DNA of 63,618 nucleotides from Paraburkholderia ferrariae NBRC 106233 (GCF_000685035.1 NZ_BAYB01000043.1:1-63618); one strand, 5' to 3'; numbered from the stretch's first letter, positions 24,375 through 33,881 are shown. Numbers and translations are program-made. Notes: generated by a model from the sequence alone, not told the origin.

Positions 24375-24889
24375 GGGAGTCTCCGGAAGGGAAGCCCGAT
24401 TTATCCACGAAGTTTTGCGGCGCGCAAGGACCCCGCGATAGCCATTGGCGGGACGGGGCTTCCTGAGCGCCGAAGGGCTGGCATCGTTTTTATTCAGCAG
24501 CCGCAGGATTAATCGGTCGTTTTCTATCCGCACGATTACGAGTTTATGTGCGCCGCGCCATTTTCAATGGCAGATTGTATTAAAACGTTTAAATCGTCGT
24601 GCATTTTCCCGGCTTTAATCCGGCATGTTTTGACTGCGCCTTGTGCGATGGGGCTCGAGAGTGCGGAAAACGCTTCGGATTGCTCGACATCGGCGTGAAA
24701 ACATCTTGTTTTTCAAGCACTTTTCTCCTCTGCGCGCGCCAGCCGAACACTGCGGCAATCGCCCGCTGTTGCGCCCGCACACGAGATGTTCTTGAAGTCC
24801 TTTACCGGTCTTCTACAGTGAAAATTGCGGGTTCTGCGTGAGAGTTAAATACATAGCTAACCTGAGACACGACCCGCAGGAGGCAGAAC
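24375..24889. other. Intergenic region upstream of the LysE-type gene
   Basis: 515 bp between divergent genes, AT-richer than average around 24485-24605. A lone DnaA-box-like TTATCCACG is at 24401-24409. No gene supported. Confidence 0.45.
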
Positions 24890-25231
24890 ATGAAAATGCT
24901 ATCCACAATGGCTGTCGCCGCCGCCGGCCTGATTTGCGCCGCATCCGCCCTCGCGCAGGACGTCGCCGTCAAACCCCAGCAAACGGTGCACTTCAAGCCG
25001 GGCTCGTACGGCTGCCTGTCGAAAGACAATCTCGATGCCGTTTCCCAGCACGAACAGGCCGGGGAGCATCAGCAAATGCAGGAGTATTTCTCCGGCTTCC
25101 AGTGCCTCTCGACACCGGACGATCAGTCGTTCCGCGTGATACGCGTGATCGGTCACGATGTTGAATTCGTGAATGCCGCGAATGCCGACGACCAGGGCCT
25201 CTGGACCAGCGACCGGTTCATCAGGCAGTAA
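24890..25231 (+). CDS. Small exported protein of unknown function
   Basis: A 113-aa protein with a clear signal peptide (MKMLSTMAVAAAGLICAASALA, cut after A22). The mature part is about 90 residues with two Cys (YGCLSKDN and GFQCLSTPD), likely a disulfide, and strands such as SFRVIRVIGHDVEFVNA. AGGAGG lies 6 nt before the ATG. Periplasmic; no family recognised. Confidence 0.75.
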   Translation: MKMLSTMAVAAAGLICAASALAQDVAVKPQQTVHFKPGSYGCLSKDNLDAVSQHEQAGEHQQMQEYFSGFQCLSTPDDQSFRVIRVIGHDVEFVNAANADDQGLWTSDRFIRQ

Positions 25232-25434
25232 AGCCGCCGTCACCGCCGCAAACACTGCCGGGCCAGTGTTTTTTCAGGGCTGCCAACGAACTACGCCCAC
25301 GCGGCTGTCAAACCGCCGTCACGTTCCCGACCCACTATTGCCAAGGCGCGGCCTGGCTCGCGCCGTGTCGGCACGTCACTTGCTCGCCCAATCTTCGCTA
25401 TCATGTGCGGCTTTTGCGCAGCCCGGGAATTGGC

Positions 25435-25989
25435 ATGGCACTCAAATCGACCATCTACAAAGCGGAACTGCAGATCGCGGACATGGACCGGCACTACTAC
25501 GCCGACCATGCGCTGACTGTCGCCTGCCATCCGTCCGAGACCGACGAGCGGATGATGGTTCGCCTCGCGGCGTTCGCACTATTCGCCCATGAGCGGCTCG
25601 AGTTCTGCAAGGGCCTGTCCGACGCCGACGAACCGGATCTCTGGCGCAAGGACTACACGGGCGCGATCGAAACGTGGATCGAAGTCGGCCAGCCCGACGA
25701 GCGGCGCATCGCCAAGGCGAGCGGACGGGCCGAAGAGGTGATCGTGATTGCCTATGCGGGCCGCACCTCGGACATCTGGTGGCAAGGCGTGCGCGGCAAG
25801 GTCGAACGGCTGCGCAACGTGACCGTGTGGTCGCTCGCGGAGGGCGTGGCCGAAGCGCTCGGCAAGCTCACCGAGCGCACCATGCGCCTGCAGTGCACGG
25901 TGCAGGACGGCGCGGCGTGGATCGGCAACGGCGCCGACGAGCCCGTGGCCATCGAATGGACCGTTCTCAAGGCGCCTGAAAAAGTCTGA
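25435..25989 (+). CDS. YaeQ family protein
   Basis: A 184-aa protein starting MALKSTIYKAELQIADMDR, with HYYADHALTVACHPSETDE, GLSDADEPDLWRKDYTG and WIEVGQPDERRIAKASGRA. These are conserved YaeQ blocks and form a PD-(D/E)XK-like fold. YaeQ was first noted as compensating for RfaH loss; its biochemical role is unknown. The ATG at 25435 is the family start. It is convergent with the VOC gene, 42 bp away. Confidence 0.93.
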   Translation: MALKSTIYKAELQIADMDRHYYADHALTVACHPSETDERMMVRLAAFALFAHERLEFCKGLSDADEPDLWRKDYTGAIETWIEVGQPDERRIAKASGRAEEVIVIAYAGRTSDIWWQGVRGKVERLRNVTVWSLAEGVAEALGKLTERTMRLQCTVQDGAAWIGNGADEPVAIEWTVLKAPEKV

Positions 25990-26031
25990 GCGGGTCCGGG
26001 TGCGCCGCGCCGCCGGGCGAAAAACGAGACT

Positions 26032-26460
26032 TCAGCGCGAAACCGGCGGCCCCTTCAGTTCCACCATGTTCCCTTCCGGGTCGAACAGATACAGCGAAGG
26101 CCCGTACCCTTGCGCACCGTAGCGCTCCACCACCTCGCCGGGCCGGGCGCCGAACGGCGCCAGATGCGCCTTGAGCGCGGCACCATCGAACGGTTCCACG
26201 CGCAGACATAGGTGATCCATGTTGCGGCCGGCCGGCTCGCCCTTGCCCGATCCCGTTTTCGATCCCGACTCGCGGTCGAGCGGGCCGCCTATCGCCACCA
26301 GATCGATCAGCGAACGCCCTGCCCGCAGCTGCACGAGCCCCAGTTCGCGCTGCTCGCGCTCGACCGTGCAGCCCAGCGCGTCGCAGTAGAAGCGCGTGAG
26401 CGCCGCGGTGTCGGCGGCGCGAATGACGACATGATCGATTTCGCGAATCCGGAACTGCAT
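26032..26460 (-). CDS. VOC-superfamily (glyoxalase-like) protein
   Basis: A 142-aa protein with paired beta-alpha-beta-beta-beta units: IREIDHVVIRAADTAALTRF, then LVQLRAGRSLIDLVAIGG in the first half and NMDHLCLRVEPF…SLYLFDPEGNMVELKG in the second. H10, H84-type and E138-type residues fit a metal site. The family includes glyoxalases, dioxygenases and antibiotic-resistance proteins; substrate unknown. The start at the ATG 26460 has AGGAGG upstream. Confidence 0.9.
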   Translation of the reverse strand: MQFRIREIDHVVIRAADTAALTRFYCDALGCTVEREQRELGLVQLRAGRSLIDLVAIGGPLDRESGSKTGSGKGEPAGRNMDHLCLRVEPFDGAALKAHLAPFGARPGEVVERYGAQGYGPSLYLFDPEGNMVELKGPPVSR

Positions 26461-26690
26461 GACGCCCCCTCCTTTCTCGCTGCGATAACGTGCATATGGC
26501 GGTAAAACACGGCCTCGATGCCATCGTACACAAGCTGCCGCCTGCCGCGCCGCGACCCGCACGGGCGGGAAAAGAAGCGGACAATTGGGCGGAGAAGCGG
26601 GCGCACAAGCGCGACGAGAATTTCGGGGGACAATAAGCGCCGCGCGAGGCATGCGAGGCGGCGGCGAGCGACGCAAAATCGCTGGACGAA

Positions 26691-26716
26691 AAAAAGCCCG
26701 CTACTGTGAGCGGGCT
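26691..26716. terminator. Hairpin with A-tract upstream (terminator-like)
   Basis: A perfect 8-bp stem AGCCCGCT/AGCGGGCT (26695-26702, 26709-26716) with a 6-nt loop. The T-run is on the minus strand. It could also be a leader hairpin of the small ORF that follows. Confidence 0.5.
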
Positions 26717-26737
26717 TAATCCATATCAGGAGGAGAC

Positions 26738-26890
26738 ATGGAGGAGACAGGAATCACTATACACAGCCGCCTGACGCGACGCAACAACTTTTTAAGGGAA
26801 AACCCGCAATGGTGCGATTTTGTCGCACCCGGGTTGGCATGCACCCGCGATGGGCATCGGGGCCGGATCACGACGAAAGGTACGCAATGA
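26738..26890 (+). CDS. Possible small ORF upstream of ada
   Basis: 50 codons, starting MEETGITIHSRLTRRNNF. The ATG has AGGAGGAG 5 nt upstream, and its stop overlaps an in-frame ATG of ada (ATGA at 26887-26890). The peptide is basic with no recognised domain. It may be a leader peptide or a small protein. The whole 26461-26997 gap otherwise holds only a hairpin and the possible Ada sites. Support is limited to the ribosome binding site and the overlap. Confidence 0.35.
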   Translation: MEETGITIHSRLTRRNNFLRENPQWCDFVAPGLACTRDGHRGRITTKGTQ

Positions 26891-26906
26891 ATAGTGGACG
26901 CGGTCG

Positions 26907-26923
26907 GCGCAATGACAGCGCAA
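26907..26923 (+). promoter_or_regulatory. Tandem GCGCAA sites, possible Ada operator
   Basis: GCGCAA at 26907-26912 and 26918-26923, spaced 11 bp, about 75 bp upstream of the ada start. E. coli Ada recognises an element containing GCGCA. The match is suggestive only. Confidence 0.4.
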
Positions 26924-26997
26924 GATCCGGCGCGCGGCAGCGCGGCCGCGTGGCTACAGTGGGAACCATCGAAACCGTTCCTTCCGGGAGCCACGCC

Positions 26998-28194
26998 ATG
27001 ACCGCCGCCGCGTCCGCACTCGCCGCCACGCCCTCTTCCACGACCGCCTTCGCCAGCGAAGCCGAACGCTGGGACGCCATCGCCACGCGCAATGCCGGCG
27101 CCGACGGCGCTTTCTTCTACGGCGTGCGCACGACCGGCGTGTTCTGCCGGCCGTCCTGCGCGTCGCGTTTGCCGCGCCGCGAGAACGTCGCGTTCTTCGA
27201 CAATGCCGACGCCGCCCGCGCCGCCGGTTTTCGCGAATGCAAGCGCTGCCGCCCCGGCGGCCTGCCGCGCGAGCTGGAGATCGTGCGGCGCGCCTGCGCG
27301 GCGCTCGACGCCGACCCGCAGGCGCGCCTCACGCTCGCCGAACTGAGCGACGCGGTGCACCTGAGCCCATTCCATCTGCAGCGCCTCTTCAAGCGCGTGC
27401 TTGGCGTTTCGCCGCGCCAGTATCAGGCGGCCCGCCGTGGCGCGGCCCTGCGCGATGCGCTGACGCAAGGCGCAGGCGTCACGCGCGCAAGCGCCGATGC
27501 GGGCTTCGGCTCGTCCTCGCGGCTCTACGAAAGCGTGCCCGGCGAACTGGGCATGGCGCCGTCGGCGTATCGCCGCAAGGGCGCGGGCCTCACGATCCGC
27601 TATGCCAGCGCGCCGACGCCGCTTGGCTTTGTGCTCGTCGCGGCCACGGCCCGGGGCATCTGCCGGATCGCCTTCGGCGACGACGCGGCCACGCTCGCGG
27701 CGGCCCTGCACGACGACTTCGCGAACGCGGAACGCGTCGAAGATACGCAAGCGCTCGCCCCGTTCATCGCGCAGATCGACGCCTATCTGCACGGCCGCCG
27801 CGAACGCTTCGACCTGCCGCTCGACATCGCGCCCACCGCCTTCCAGCAGCGTGTCTGGGAAGCCCTCCAGCGGATCCCCTATGGCGAGACGCGCAGCTAC
27901 ACGCAGATCGCCGAAACGCTCGGCGCGCCGCGTGCGGTGCGGGCGGTGGCGAGCGCGTGTGCGTCCAACCCGGTGGCGCTCGCGATTCCCTGCCATCGCG
28001 TGATCCAGAAGGGAGGCTCCCTCGCCGGCTACCGCTGGGGCCTCGAACGCAAGGCCGCGCTGCTCGACGCCGAATCGAAGGCGCATGCCGCACAGGGCGG
28101 CACGTCGGCCACGGCGCCCGCAACGCCTGCGCCACACCGCGACCGGCACGACCGGCGCGATACGCACGCCGACACCCCGGAAACCGCGGCCTGA
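26998..28194 (+). CDS. ada: Bifunctional Ada: methylated-DNA methyltransferase and transcription activator
   Basis: A 398-aa protein that removes methyl groups from phosphotriesters and O6-methylguanine and, once methylated, activates its regulon. The N-terminal zinc domain has C50, C54, C81 and C84 (FCRPSC, ECKRC); C50 is the phosphotriester acceptor. An AraC-type HTH spans about 95-195. The C-terminal methyltransferase has the active site PCHR (C332) and helix TAFQQRVWEALQRIPYGETRSY. The tail after 360 is an extra His/Arg-rich stretch. The start at the ATG 26998 has GGGAG upstream; an ATG at 26887 is in frame. Followed 40 bp later by alkA. Confidence 0.95.
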   Translation: MTAAASALAATPSSTTAFASEAERWDAIATRNAGADGAFFYGVRTTGVFCRPSCASRLPRRENVAFFDNADAARAAGFRECKRCRPGGLPRELEIVRRACAALDADPQARLTLAELSDAVHLSPFHLQRLFKRVLGVSPRQYQAARRGAALRDALTQGAGVTRASADAGFGSSSRLYESVPGELGMAPSAYRRKGAGLTIRYASAPTPLGFVLVAATARGICRIAFGDDAATLAAALHDDFANAERVEDTQALAPFIAQIDAYLHGRRERFDLPLDIAPTAFQQRVWEALQRIPYGETRSYTQIAETLGAPRAVRAVASACASNPVALAIPCHRVIQKGGSLAGYRWGLERKAALLDAESKAHAAQGGTSATAPATPAPHRDRHDRRDTHADTPETAA

Positions 28195-28234
28195 GCGCAG
28201 CCGGCAACCAGATCATTCACAGCCCAACCCGCCG

Positions 28235-29215
28235 ATGCGCGTACAAACGAAAGCGCTGCCTGCGCCCGAAACCTCGCCTCACAGCGCCACGATCGAACTC
28301 CCGTTCCGCGCGCCCTACGACTGGCCACGCATGCTGCGCTTCTTCGCGGGCCGCGCGACCCCGGGCGTCGAGGCCGTCGAGGACGGGACCTGGCGCCGCG
28401 CCATCGAATACCGGGGCGAGGTCGGCACGCTCGCCGTGCGGCGCCACCCGCGGCGGCGCTGCCTCGTCGTGCAGGTGGAAGGCCCGGTGAGCACGCATGC
28501 CGCCGCGCTGGCCGCTCCGCTCGCCCGTATGTTCGACGTGGCGGCCAACCCTGCCGCCATCGGCGAGCACTTCGCTGCCGATCCGTGGCTCGCGCCGCTC
28601 CTTGCCGCCGTACCCGGCCTGCGCGTGCCGGGCGCGTGGTCGGGTTTCGAGCTCGTGGTGCGCGCGATCGTCGGGCAGCAGGTCAGCGTGAAGGCCGCCA
28701 CGACGATCGTGGGGCGCCTCGTGCAACGCGTCGGCGAACCGATCGACGGACACCCGCACGCGAGCACGGCCTGGCGCTTCCCCACGCCCGCCGCCCTCGC
28801 CCGCGCCGATCTCGCCGGCATCGGCATGCCGGGCAAGCGCGTCGCGGCGCTGCAAGGTTTCGCCGAAGCCGTGGCGAGCGGCGCGGTCGCCATCGAGCGG
28901 CATCGCGACGAGGCAACCGGCTCGCCAACGCACGCCGGTCCCGCTCTGGACGAGATGCGCGCCGCCCTCCTCGCGCTGCCCGGCATCGGCCCCTGGACCG
29001 TCGAATACGTCGCCATGCGCGCATGGCGCGACGCGAACGCGTGGCCCGCCACCGACCTCGTGCTCATGCAGGCCATCGCGCAGCGCGACCCCGCCCTCGC
29101 GCGCGCCACCCAGCAACGCGCGCGCAGCGACGCCTGGCAGCCGTGGCGTGCCTATGCGGCCATGCATTTGTGGAACGAGATCGCGGATCGCGCGGGCGCC
29201 GCGCGCGGCGGTTAG
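28235..29215 (+). CDS. alkA: DNA-3-methyladenine glycosylase II
   Basis: A 326-aa base-excision glycosylase that removes alkylated purines. The AlkA N-terminal domain (about 15-100, with PYDWPRMLRFFAGRATPGVE) is followed by the HhH-GPD domain: VVRAIVGQQVSVKAATTI, hairpin ALPGIGPWTVEYVAMRA (about 246-264) and catalytic D274 in PATDLVLMQ. The partner of Ada in the adaptive response, it is encoded 40 bp downstream and probably co-transcribed. Confidence 0.94.
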   Translation: MRVQTKALPAPETSPHSATIELPFRAPYDWPRMLRFFAGRATPGVEAVEDGTWRRAIEYRGEVGTLAVRRHPRRRCLVVQVEGPVSTHAAALAAPLARMFDVAANPAAIGEHFAADPWLAPLLAAVPGLRVPGAWSGFELVVRAIVGQQVSVKAATTIVGRLVQRVGEPIDGHPHASTAWRFPTPAALARADLAGIGMPGKRVAALQGFAEAVASGAVAIERHRDEATGSPTHAGPALDEMRAALLALPGIGPWTVEYVAMRAWRDANAWPATDLVLMQAIAQRDPALARATQQRARSDAWQPWRAYAAMHLWNEIADRAGAARGG

Positions 29216-29439
29216 TCGAACCGCAGTCTGACGAAACCGGCGGCAGGCCCCCCCGCGCAAGCCTTGTCAGTCCGTGCGAAAAGCCGTCCTGAAACGCGCC
29301 GATGACGGCCCGAAGACGGCCAAATCGGTCGCAAGCAGGTCTTCCGGCGAGATGTTAAAGTGCCCGCTAACGAAAATATTCACCCTGGCGCGCGCACGCA
29401 AACATGGCGCCGCCGGCCTCCTCCGCCCGACCAGCCTCA

Positions 29440-31062
29440 ATGCCAGACACGACCTCTATCCGCACGAACGACGTCCTCGCGCAACGCCTTGCCGTGCTGA
29501 GCGCCGGGCCGTACCGCGACGCGCTCGCACACGGTCTGCGCGGCATCGAAAAGGAAAGCCTGCGGGTCACGCGCGACGGGCAGCTCGCGATGACGCCGCA
29601 TCCGGCCGCATTGGGCTCGGCGCTCACGCACCCGTCGCTGACGACCGACTACTCGGAAGCGTTGATCGAGATCATCACGCCGGCCGAGCGCGATCCGTCC
29701 ATCACGCTCGAGCGGCTCGACGAACTGCATCGCTACGTCTATGCGGTGCTCGCGCGCGACGGCGAAATCCTCTGGAACGAGTCGATGCCGGGCCTGCTGC
29801 CCGCCGCCGACGAAGGCATTCCCATTGCCGAATACGGCACCTCGAACATCGGGCGCCTCAAATACGTCTACCGTCTCGGCCTCGCGCTGCGCTACGGGCG
29901 CACGATGCAGTGCATCGCCGGCATCCACTACAACTATTCGCTCGACGAAACCGTGTGGCAGGTCCTGCACGCGCACGAGCGATCGCCGGCCACGTCGGTG
30001 GACTATCAGTCGGAGCGCTATCTCGCGCTGATCCGCAATTTCCGCCGCACGAGCTGGCTGCTGATGTACCTGTTCGGCGCCTCGCCCGCGCTCGACGCGC
30101 GCTTTCTGCGCGGCCGCCCGCACACGCTCGAAACCTTCGACAGCGAAACGCTCTACTTGCCTTACGCAACGAGCCTGCGCATGAGCGACCTCGGCTACTC
30201 GAACACCACGGGCCAGTCCGCGCTGCACGCCGACTACAACACCCTCTCCGGCTATCTCGCGGCGCTCACCGAAGCGGTGAGCGAGCCGTATCCGCCATAC
30301 GAGGCGATCGGCACGCACCGCAACGGCGAGTGGGTGCAGATCAACACGAACGTGCTGCAGATCGAGAACGAGTTCTACTCGACGATCCGCCCCAAGCGCG
30401 TCACGTATCCAGGCGAGCGTCCGCTTTCCGCGCTCGCCGCGCGCGGCGTGCAGTACGTCGAAGTGCGCTGCATGGACATCGATCCGTTCGAGCCCACCGG
30501 CATCGCGCTGCCGACCGCGCGTTTTCTCGACGCCTATCTGCTGGCGTGCGCGCTCGAAGACAGCCCGCTTCTGCCGGTGGCCGCCGGCGCCGAAGCCAAC
30601 GCCAACTTCGCTCTCGTCACGAAGGAAGGCCGCCGCCCGGGGCTCACGCTCAAGCGCGACGGCAAGGACGTGCCGATGCAGGACTGGGCCGCCGATCTCC
30701 TCGCGAAGATCGACCACACCGCTGCCGCACTCGACGCGGTGCACGGCGGCGACGAGCATCGTCGCGCCGTGGCGGCGCAGCGCGCGAAGCTCGCCGATGC
30801 GTCGCTCACGCCGTCGGCGCGCGTGCTGCAAACCCTGCGCGACGACCAGCAGACCTTCCTGCAATTCGCGCTCGCGCAGAGCGAGCGTCATGCCGCGCAC
30901 TTCCTCTCGCGCCCGCTGGATGCGGAATTGACCGCGCATTTCGACACGCTGGCGCGCGAATCGCTCGACGAACAGGCGCGGCTCGAACACCAGGAAGTCG
31001 GTTCGTTCGACGCCTTCGTCGCCGCCTATCGCGCGTACACGCTCAACCGCTTCAGCGTTTGA
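29440..31062 (+). CDS. gshA: Glutamate-cysteine ligase
   Basis: The first and rate-limiting step of glutathione synthesis (Glu + Cys + ATP). It has 540 aa from the ATG at 29440 (MPDTTSIRTNDVLAQRL), the start that fits homologues; an ATG at 29404 would add 12 residues. Typical type-I GshA blocks are visible: LRGIEKESLRV, TTDYSEALIEIITP, YGTSNIGRLKYVYR, QCIAGIHYNYSL, SDLGYSN and YVEVRCMDIDPFEPTG. It stands alone, 224 bp after alkA. A second, YbdK-type ligase is encoded at 55739 in this window. Confidence 0.96.
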   Translation: MPDTTSIRTNDVLAQRLAVLSAGPYRDALAHGLRGIEKESLRVTRDGQLAMTPHPAALGSALTHPSLTTDYSEALIEIITPAERDPSITLERLDELHRYVYAVLARDGEILWNESMPGLLPAADEGIPIAEYGTSNIGRLKYVYRLGLALRYGRTMQCIAGIHYNYSLDETVWQVLHAHERSPATSVDYQSERYLALIRNFRRTSWLLMYLFGASPALDARFLRGRPHTLETFDSETLYLPYATSLRMSDLGYSNTTGQSALHADYNTLSGYLAALTEAVSEPYPPYEAIGTHRNGEWVQINTNVLQIENEFYSTIRPKRVTYPGERPLSALAARGVQYVEVRCMDIDPFEPTGIALPTARFLDAYLLACALEDSPLLPVAAGAEANANFALVTKEGRRPGLTLKRDGKDVPMQDWAADLLAKIDHTAAALDAVHGGDEHRRAVAAQRAKLADASLTPSARVLQTLRDDQQTFLQFALAQSERHAAHFLSRPLDAELTAHFDTLARESLDEQARLEHQEVGSFDAFVAAYRAYTLNRFSV

Positions 31063-31216
31063 CCCAGCGCAGCCGGGCACCGGAATTGCGCGAAACGAAA
31101 AGCCCGCCCGCGCGGTCCAATACTCCAATACTTATCGACAATGATCGCTGCGCGCCGGCGCATGGAATGCGCTGGGTGCGTCCGGTGCGCGGCGCCCACA
31201 GGGAGGACTACCCATA

Positions 31217-31681
31217 ATGAAACGAACCCTGCTGATCCTGCTTTGCGCGACGGCAGCGGCCTGCTCCACGCGCGGCCAGGTGAATCCGGACGTCATGCAG
31301 ATCGCCACGGCGCCGCTCACGTGCTCGAACAAGGCGCAGTGCGACGTGTGGTGGCAGCGCTCGCAGGACTGGGTGCGCAGCCATTCGAAGTACGAAGTGC
31401 AGACGGCCACCGATACGCTGATCCAGACCTCGGGCCCGGGCGGCGGCAAGCGGCTGCTGGCCTACGAGATCACCAAAACCGCCAACAGCGACGGCACGGC
31501 CACGATCGGTTTCGCGGCGCACTGCGACAGTTCGCTCGGCTGCAAGCCGAACCCGTGGGAGGCCGGCGCGGCCTTCAAGCAATACGTGCGCACCGGTGTC
31601 GATACGCCGCTGTCCGGCGCCGCTGCCGACGAAGCGGCGGCGCCCGCCGCCAGCGGTGCGCAGCCGGCCACTTCGCCCTGA
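31217..31681 (+). CDS. Putative lipoprotein
   Basis: A 154-aa protein. Lipobox ATAAAC with lipidation at C16 after MKRTLLILLCATAAAC. The mature part has four further Cys (LTCSNKAQCD, AHCDSSLGC), probably two disulfides, and WWQRSQDWVRSHSKYEVQTA. The last 30 residues are Ala/Pro-rich. GGGAGGA lies upstream of the ATG. Conserved-looking envelope protein, function unknown. Convergent with the MFS gene. Confidence 0.78.
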   Translation: MKRTLLILLCATAAACSTRGQVNPDVMQIATAPLTCSNKAQCDVWWQRSQDWVRSHSKYEVQTATDTLIQTSGPGGGKRLLAYEITKTANSDGTATIGFAAHCDSSLGCKPNPWEAGAAFKQYVRTGVDTPLSGAAADEAAAPAASGAQPATSP

Positions 31682-31700
31682 GGCAGCACCCGCGGGCCCG

Positions 31701-33260
31701 TCAATGCCCCATTGACGGCCCCGCGACCTTGCTGGGTTTCGTCACCCACACGAGCACCGAAAGCACGAGAAACACCACGCACGAGAGGCGGAAAAAGTCG
31801 TTGGTCGCCATCATGTAGCCCTGCTGCGTGACGACCTCGTTCAGTTGCGCAGTCACGGCCTGGCCGGCCAAACCGATGCTCGACAGCGTGTCGCTATACG
31901 CATTGGTGTTCTGCGAATACTGGCTCACCGACTCCGAAAGCACCGCGTGGTGGTAGATCGCATCGTCCTCCCAGAACGTCGTGCTCACCGCCGTCCCGAT
32001 GGCGCCCGAAAGCGTGCGCAGAAAATTCGAGAGCCCCGAGGCGCTGGCGAGCCGTTCGTCTGAGACGCTCGAAAGCGTGATGGTCGTCATCGGCACGAAG
32101 AAGCACGCAACGCCGATGCCCTGCACGAGACGCGGCAGGATCACTTGATTGAAGGGCACGTCGAGCGTGAAGGTCGAATTCCAGATCGAGACGAACGCAA
32201 AAATAAGGAATGCGAAACTTGCGACCATGCGCAGATCGAGCCGGTGCATGTTGCGTCCGATCAGCGGCGAAAGTACGAGCGCGAGCAGTCCCACCGGCGC
32301 CGTCGCAAGGCCCGCAATGCCGGCCGTGTAGCCCATCACCGTTTGCAGCCACAGCGGAAAGATCACCACCGAGCCGAAGAACGCCATGAAGCCGAACGAG
32401 ATGATCAGCGCGCCCAGTGCGAAGTTGCGGTCGCGGAACAGCGAGAGATCGACGACCGGTTCTTTTTCCGTCGCCTCCCACACGAGCATGAACGCAATCG
32501 ACACCGCCGCGACGATCGCGAGCGTGACGATGAACTTCGAATTGAACCAATCGCGATCCTTGCCCAGGTCGAGCATCATCTGCAGGCACGATACGCCGAT
32601 CACCAGCAGCGCGAGACCCACCGCGTCGATGCGCTGCTTCGTGATCTTCGTTTCGCGGCCGCGCAGCAGCACGAACGCACAGGCGCCGGAGAAGAGGCCA
32701 ATCGGCACGTTGATATAGAAGATCCACGGCCAGGTGTAGTTGTCGGTGATCCAGCCGCCCATCACGGGGCCGAAAATCGGCGCGACGATCACCGTCATCG
32801 CCCAAAGGCCGAGCGCGAGCCCGCGCTTTTCCAGCGGATACGAGCGAATCAGGATGGTTTGCGAGAGCGGCACCATCGGCCCGGACACGAGGCCCTGCAA
32901 AAGGCGGCACGCGATCAGCGTTTCGAAGTTCGCCGCGAAGCCGCACGCCGCCGAGGCGATCGTGAACAGCACCACCGAAAGCGTGAAGAGCCGCACTTCG
33001 CCCACGCGCCGTGCAAGCCAGCCGGTGAGCGGCACCGCGATCGCGGAAGCCACCGAGTACGACGAGATCACCCAGGTGCCTTCGCTGTTGGCCACGCCCA
33101 GGTTGCCGGAGATGGTTGGCACAGCAACGTTCGCGATCGAGGTGTCGAGCACCTCCATGAACGTGCCGAGCGCGAGGCCAACGGTGAGTAGCGCGAGCGT
33201 GCCGCCGGAGAGCGGCAGGGGCTCGGCGGCGCCGGGAGGCGCCGTGGTGGAGGCGTTCAT
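31701..33260 (-). CDS. DHA2-family multidrug MFS transporter (EmrB-like)
   Basis: A 519-aa inner-membrane drug/proton antiporter with about 14 helices. Diagnostic motifs are FMEVLDTSIANVAVPTI, WLARRVGEVRLF (motif A-like), RLLQGLVSGPMVPLSQT and GPVMGGWITDNYTWPWIFYIN (motif C region), all of the EmrB/QacA group. It is downstream of the MarR regulator with a 96-bp gap, forming a marR-emrB unit. No EmrA-type adaptor (HlyD family) gene is adjacent, which is unusual; a NodT-type outer-membrane channel is encoded divergently nearby. Confidence 0.93.
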   Translation of the reverse strand: MNASTTAPPGAAEPLPLSGGTLALLTVGLALGTFMEVLDTSIANVAVPTISGNLGVANSEGTWVISSYSVASAIAVPLTGWLARRVGEVRLFTLSVVLFTIASAACGFAANFETLIACRLLQGLVSGPMVPLSQTILIRSYPLEKRGLALGLWAMTVIVAPIFGPVMGGWITDNYTWPWIFYINVPIGLFSGACAFVLLRGRETKITKQRIDAVGLALLVIGVSCLQMMLDLGKDRDWFNSKFIVTLAIVAAVSIAFMLVWEATEKEPVVDLSLFRDRNFALGALIISFGFMAFFGSVVIFPLWLQTVMGYTAGIAGLATAPVGLLALVLSPLIGRNMHRLDLRMVASFAFLIFAFVSIWNSTFTLDVPFNQVILPRLVQGIGVACFFVPMTTITLSSVSDERLASASGLSNFLRTLSGAIGTAVSTTFWEDDAIYHHAVLSESVSQYSQNTNAYSDTLSSIGLAGQAVTAQLNEVVTQQGYMMATNDFFRLSCVVFLVLSVLVWVTKPSKVAGPSMGH

Positions 33261-33356
33261 CGGTCGTCAATCCTTGTTCTTCGATCAATGCCCCGGCATT
33301 TTCTGCCCAGACAGTTATTACGATGCAAGAAGGGCGCGCGTTGTGCCCGCCTCCCG

Positions 33357-33881
33357 CTACGCTTTGTGTTCCTCTTGAACAACCAGTGGCTGTGCCGCGC
33401 AGCCGCTTTCGCCGGGGCACAGGGCGTCCGTGTCCGGGTCGTTGGCAATGAAACGCTGCAGCAGCGAGACGAGCGTGACGACTTCGTCGGCGGAAAATCC
33501 GCGCAACTGGTCGCTCAGGACCTGCGAGATCAGTTCGGGCAGTTGCTGCGCCGCGTCGCGGCCCAGCGGCGTCAGGGCCAGTTCCACGACGCGCCGGTCC
33601 GCGAGGCTGCGCTGGCGTTCGAGAAAACCCTTTTTCTCCAGCCGGTCGAGCATGCGCGTCATCGAGCCGGTGTCATAGGAGAGCACCCGCGACATTTCGT
33701 TGGGCGTGCGCGCCCGCTCGAACCACAGCAGCAGGATCACGCCGATCTGCGAAGACGTAAGCCCGAGCGGCGCCACGGCCCGGTCCATCCGCGTGGTCAG
33801 CACGTTGCGGGCCGTCGAAAGGAAGTAGCCGAGGCTCGACTCGACACCGATCCGGACGGGAACGAAGGAGGCTTCACTCAT
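33357..33881 (-). CDS. MarR-family transcriptional regulator
   Basis: A 174-aa protein with the winged-helix MarR core: LGLTSSQIGVILLLWF, RTPNEMSRVLSYDTGSMTRML (recognition helix), DRLEKKGFLERQRSLADRRVVELALTPLG (wing). The C-terminal tail carries two Cys (ALCPGESGCA). MarR proteins are usually repressors released by phenolic or drug-like ligands. It is encoded upstream of the EmrB-like pump. Its promoter (33951-33978) contains a CTAAGCA element also found, inverted, in the divergent promoter, suggesting autorepression (inference). Confidence 0.92.
   Translation of the reverse strand: MSEASFVPVRIGVESSLGYFLSTARNVLTTRMDRAVAPLGLTSSQIGVILLLWFERARTPNEMSRVLSYDTGSMTRMLDRLEKKGFLERQRSLADRRVVELALTPLGRDAAQQLPELISQVLSDQLRGFSADEVVTLVSLLQRFIANDPDTDALCPGESGCAAQPLVVQEEHKA

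Noticed and set aside
24401..24409. Isolated TTATCCACG as a further origin element
   Set aside because: A single near-consensus box with no neighbours is expected by chance in a window this long.
29437..31128. Open frame of 563 codons antisense to gshA
   Set aside because: gshA is unambiguous; the opposite frame has no recognisable motif.
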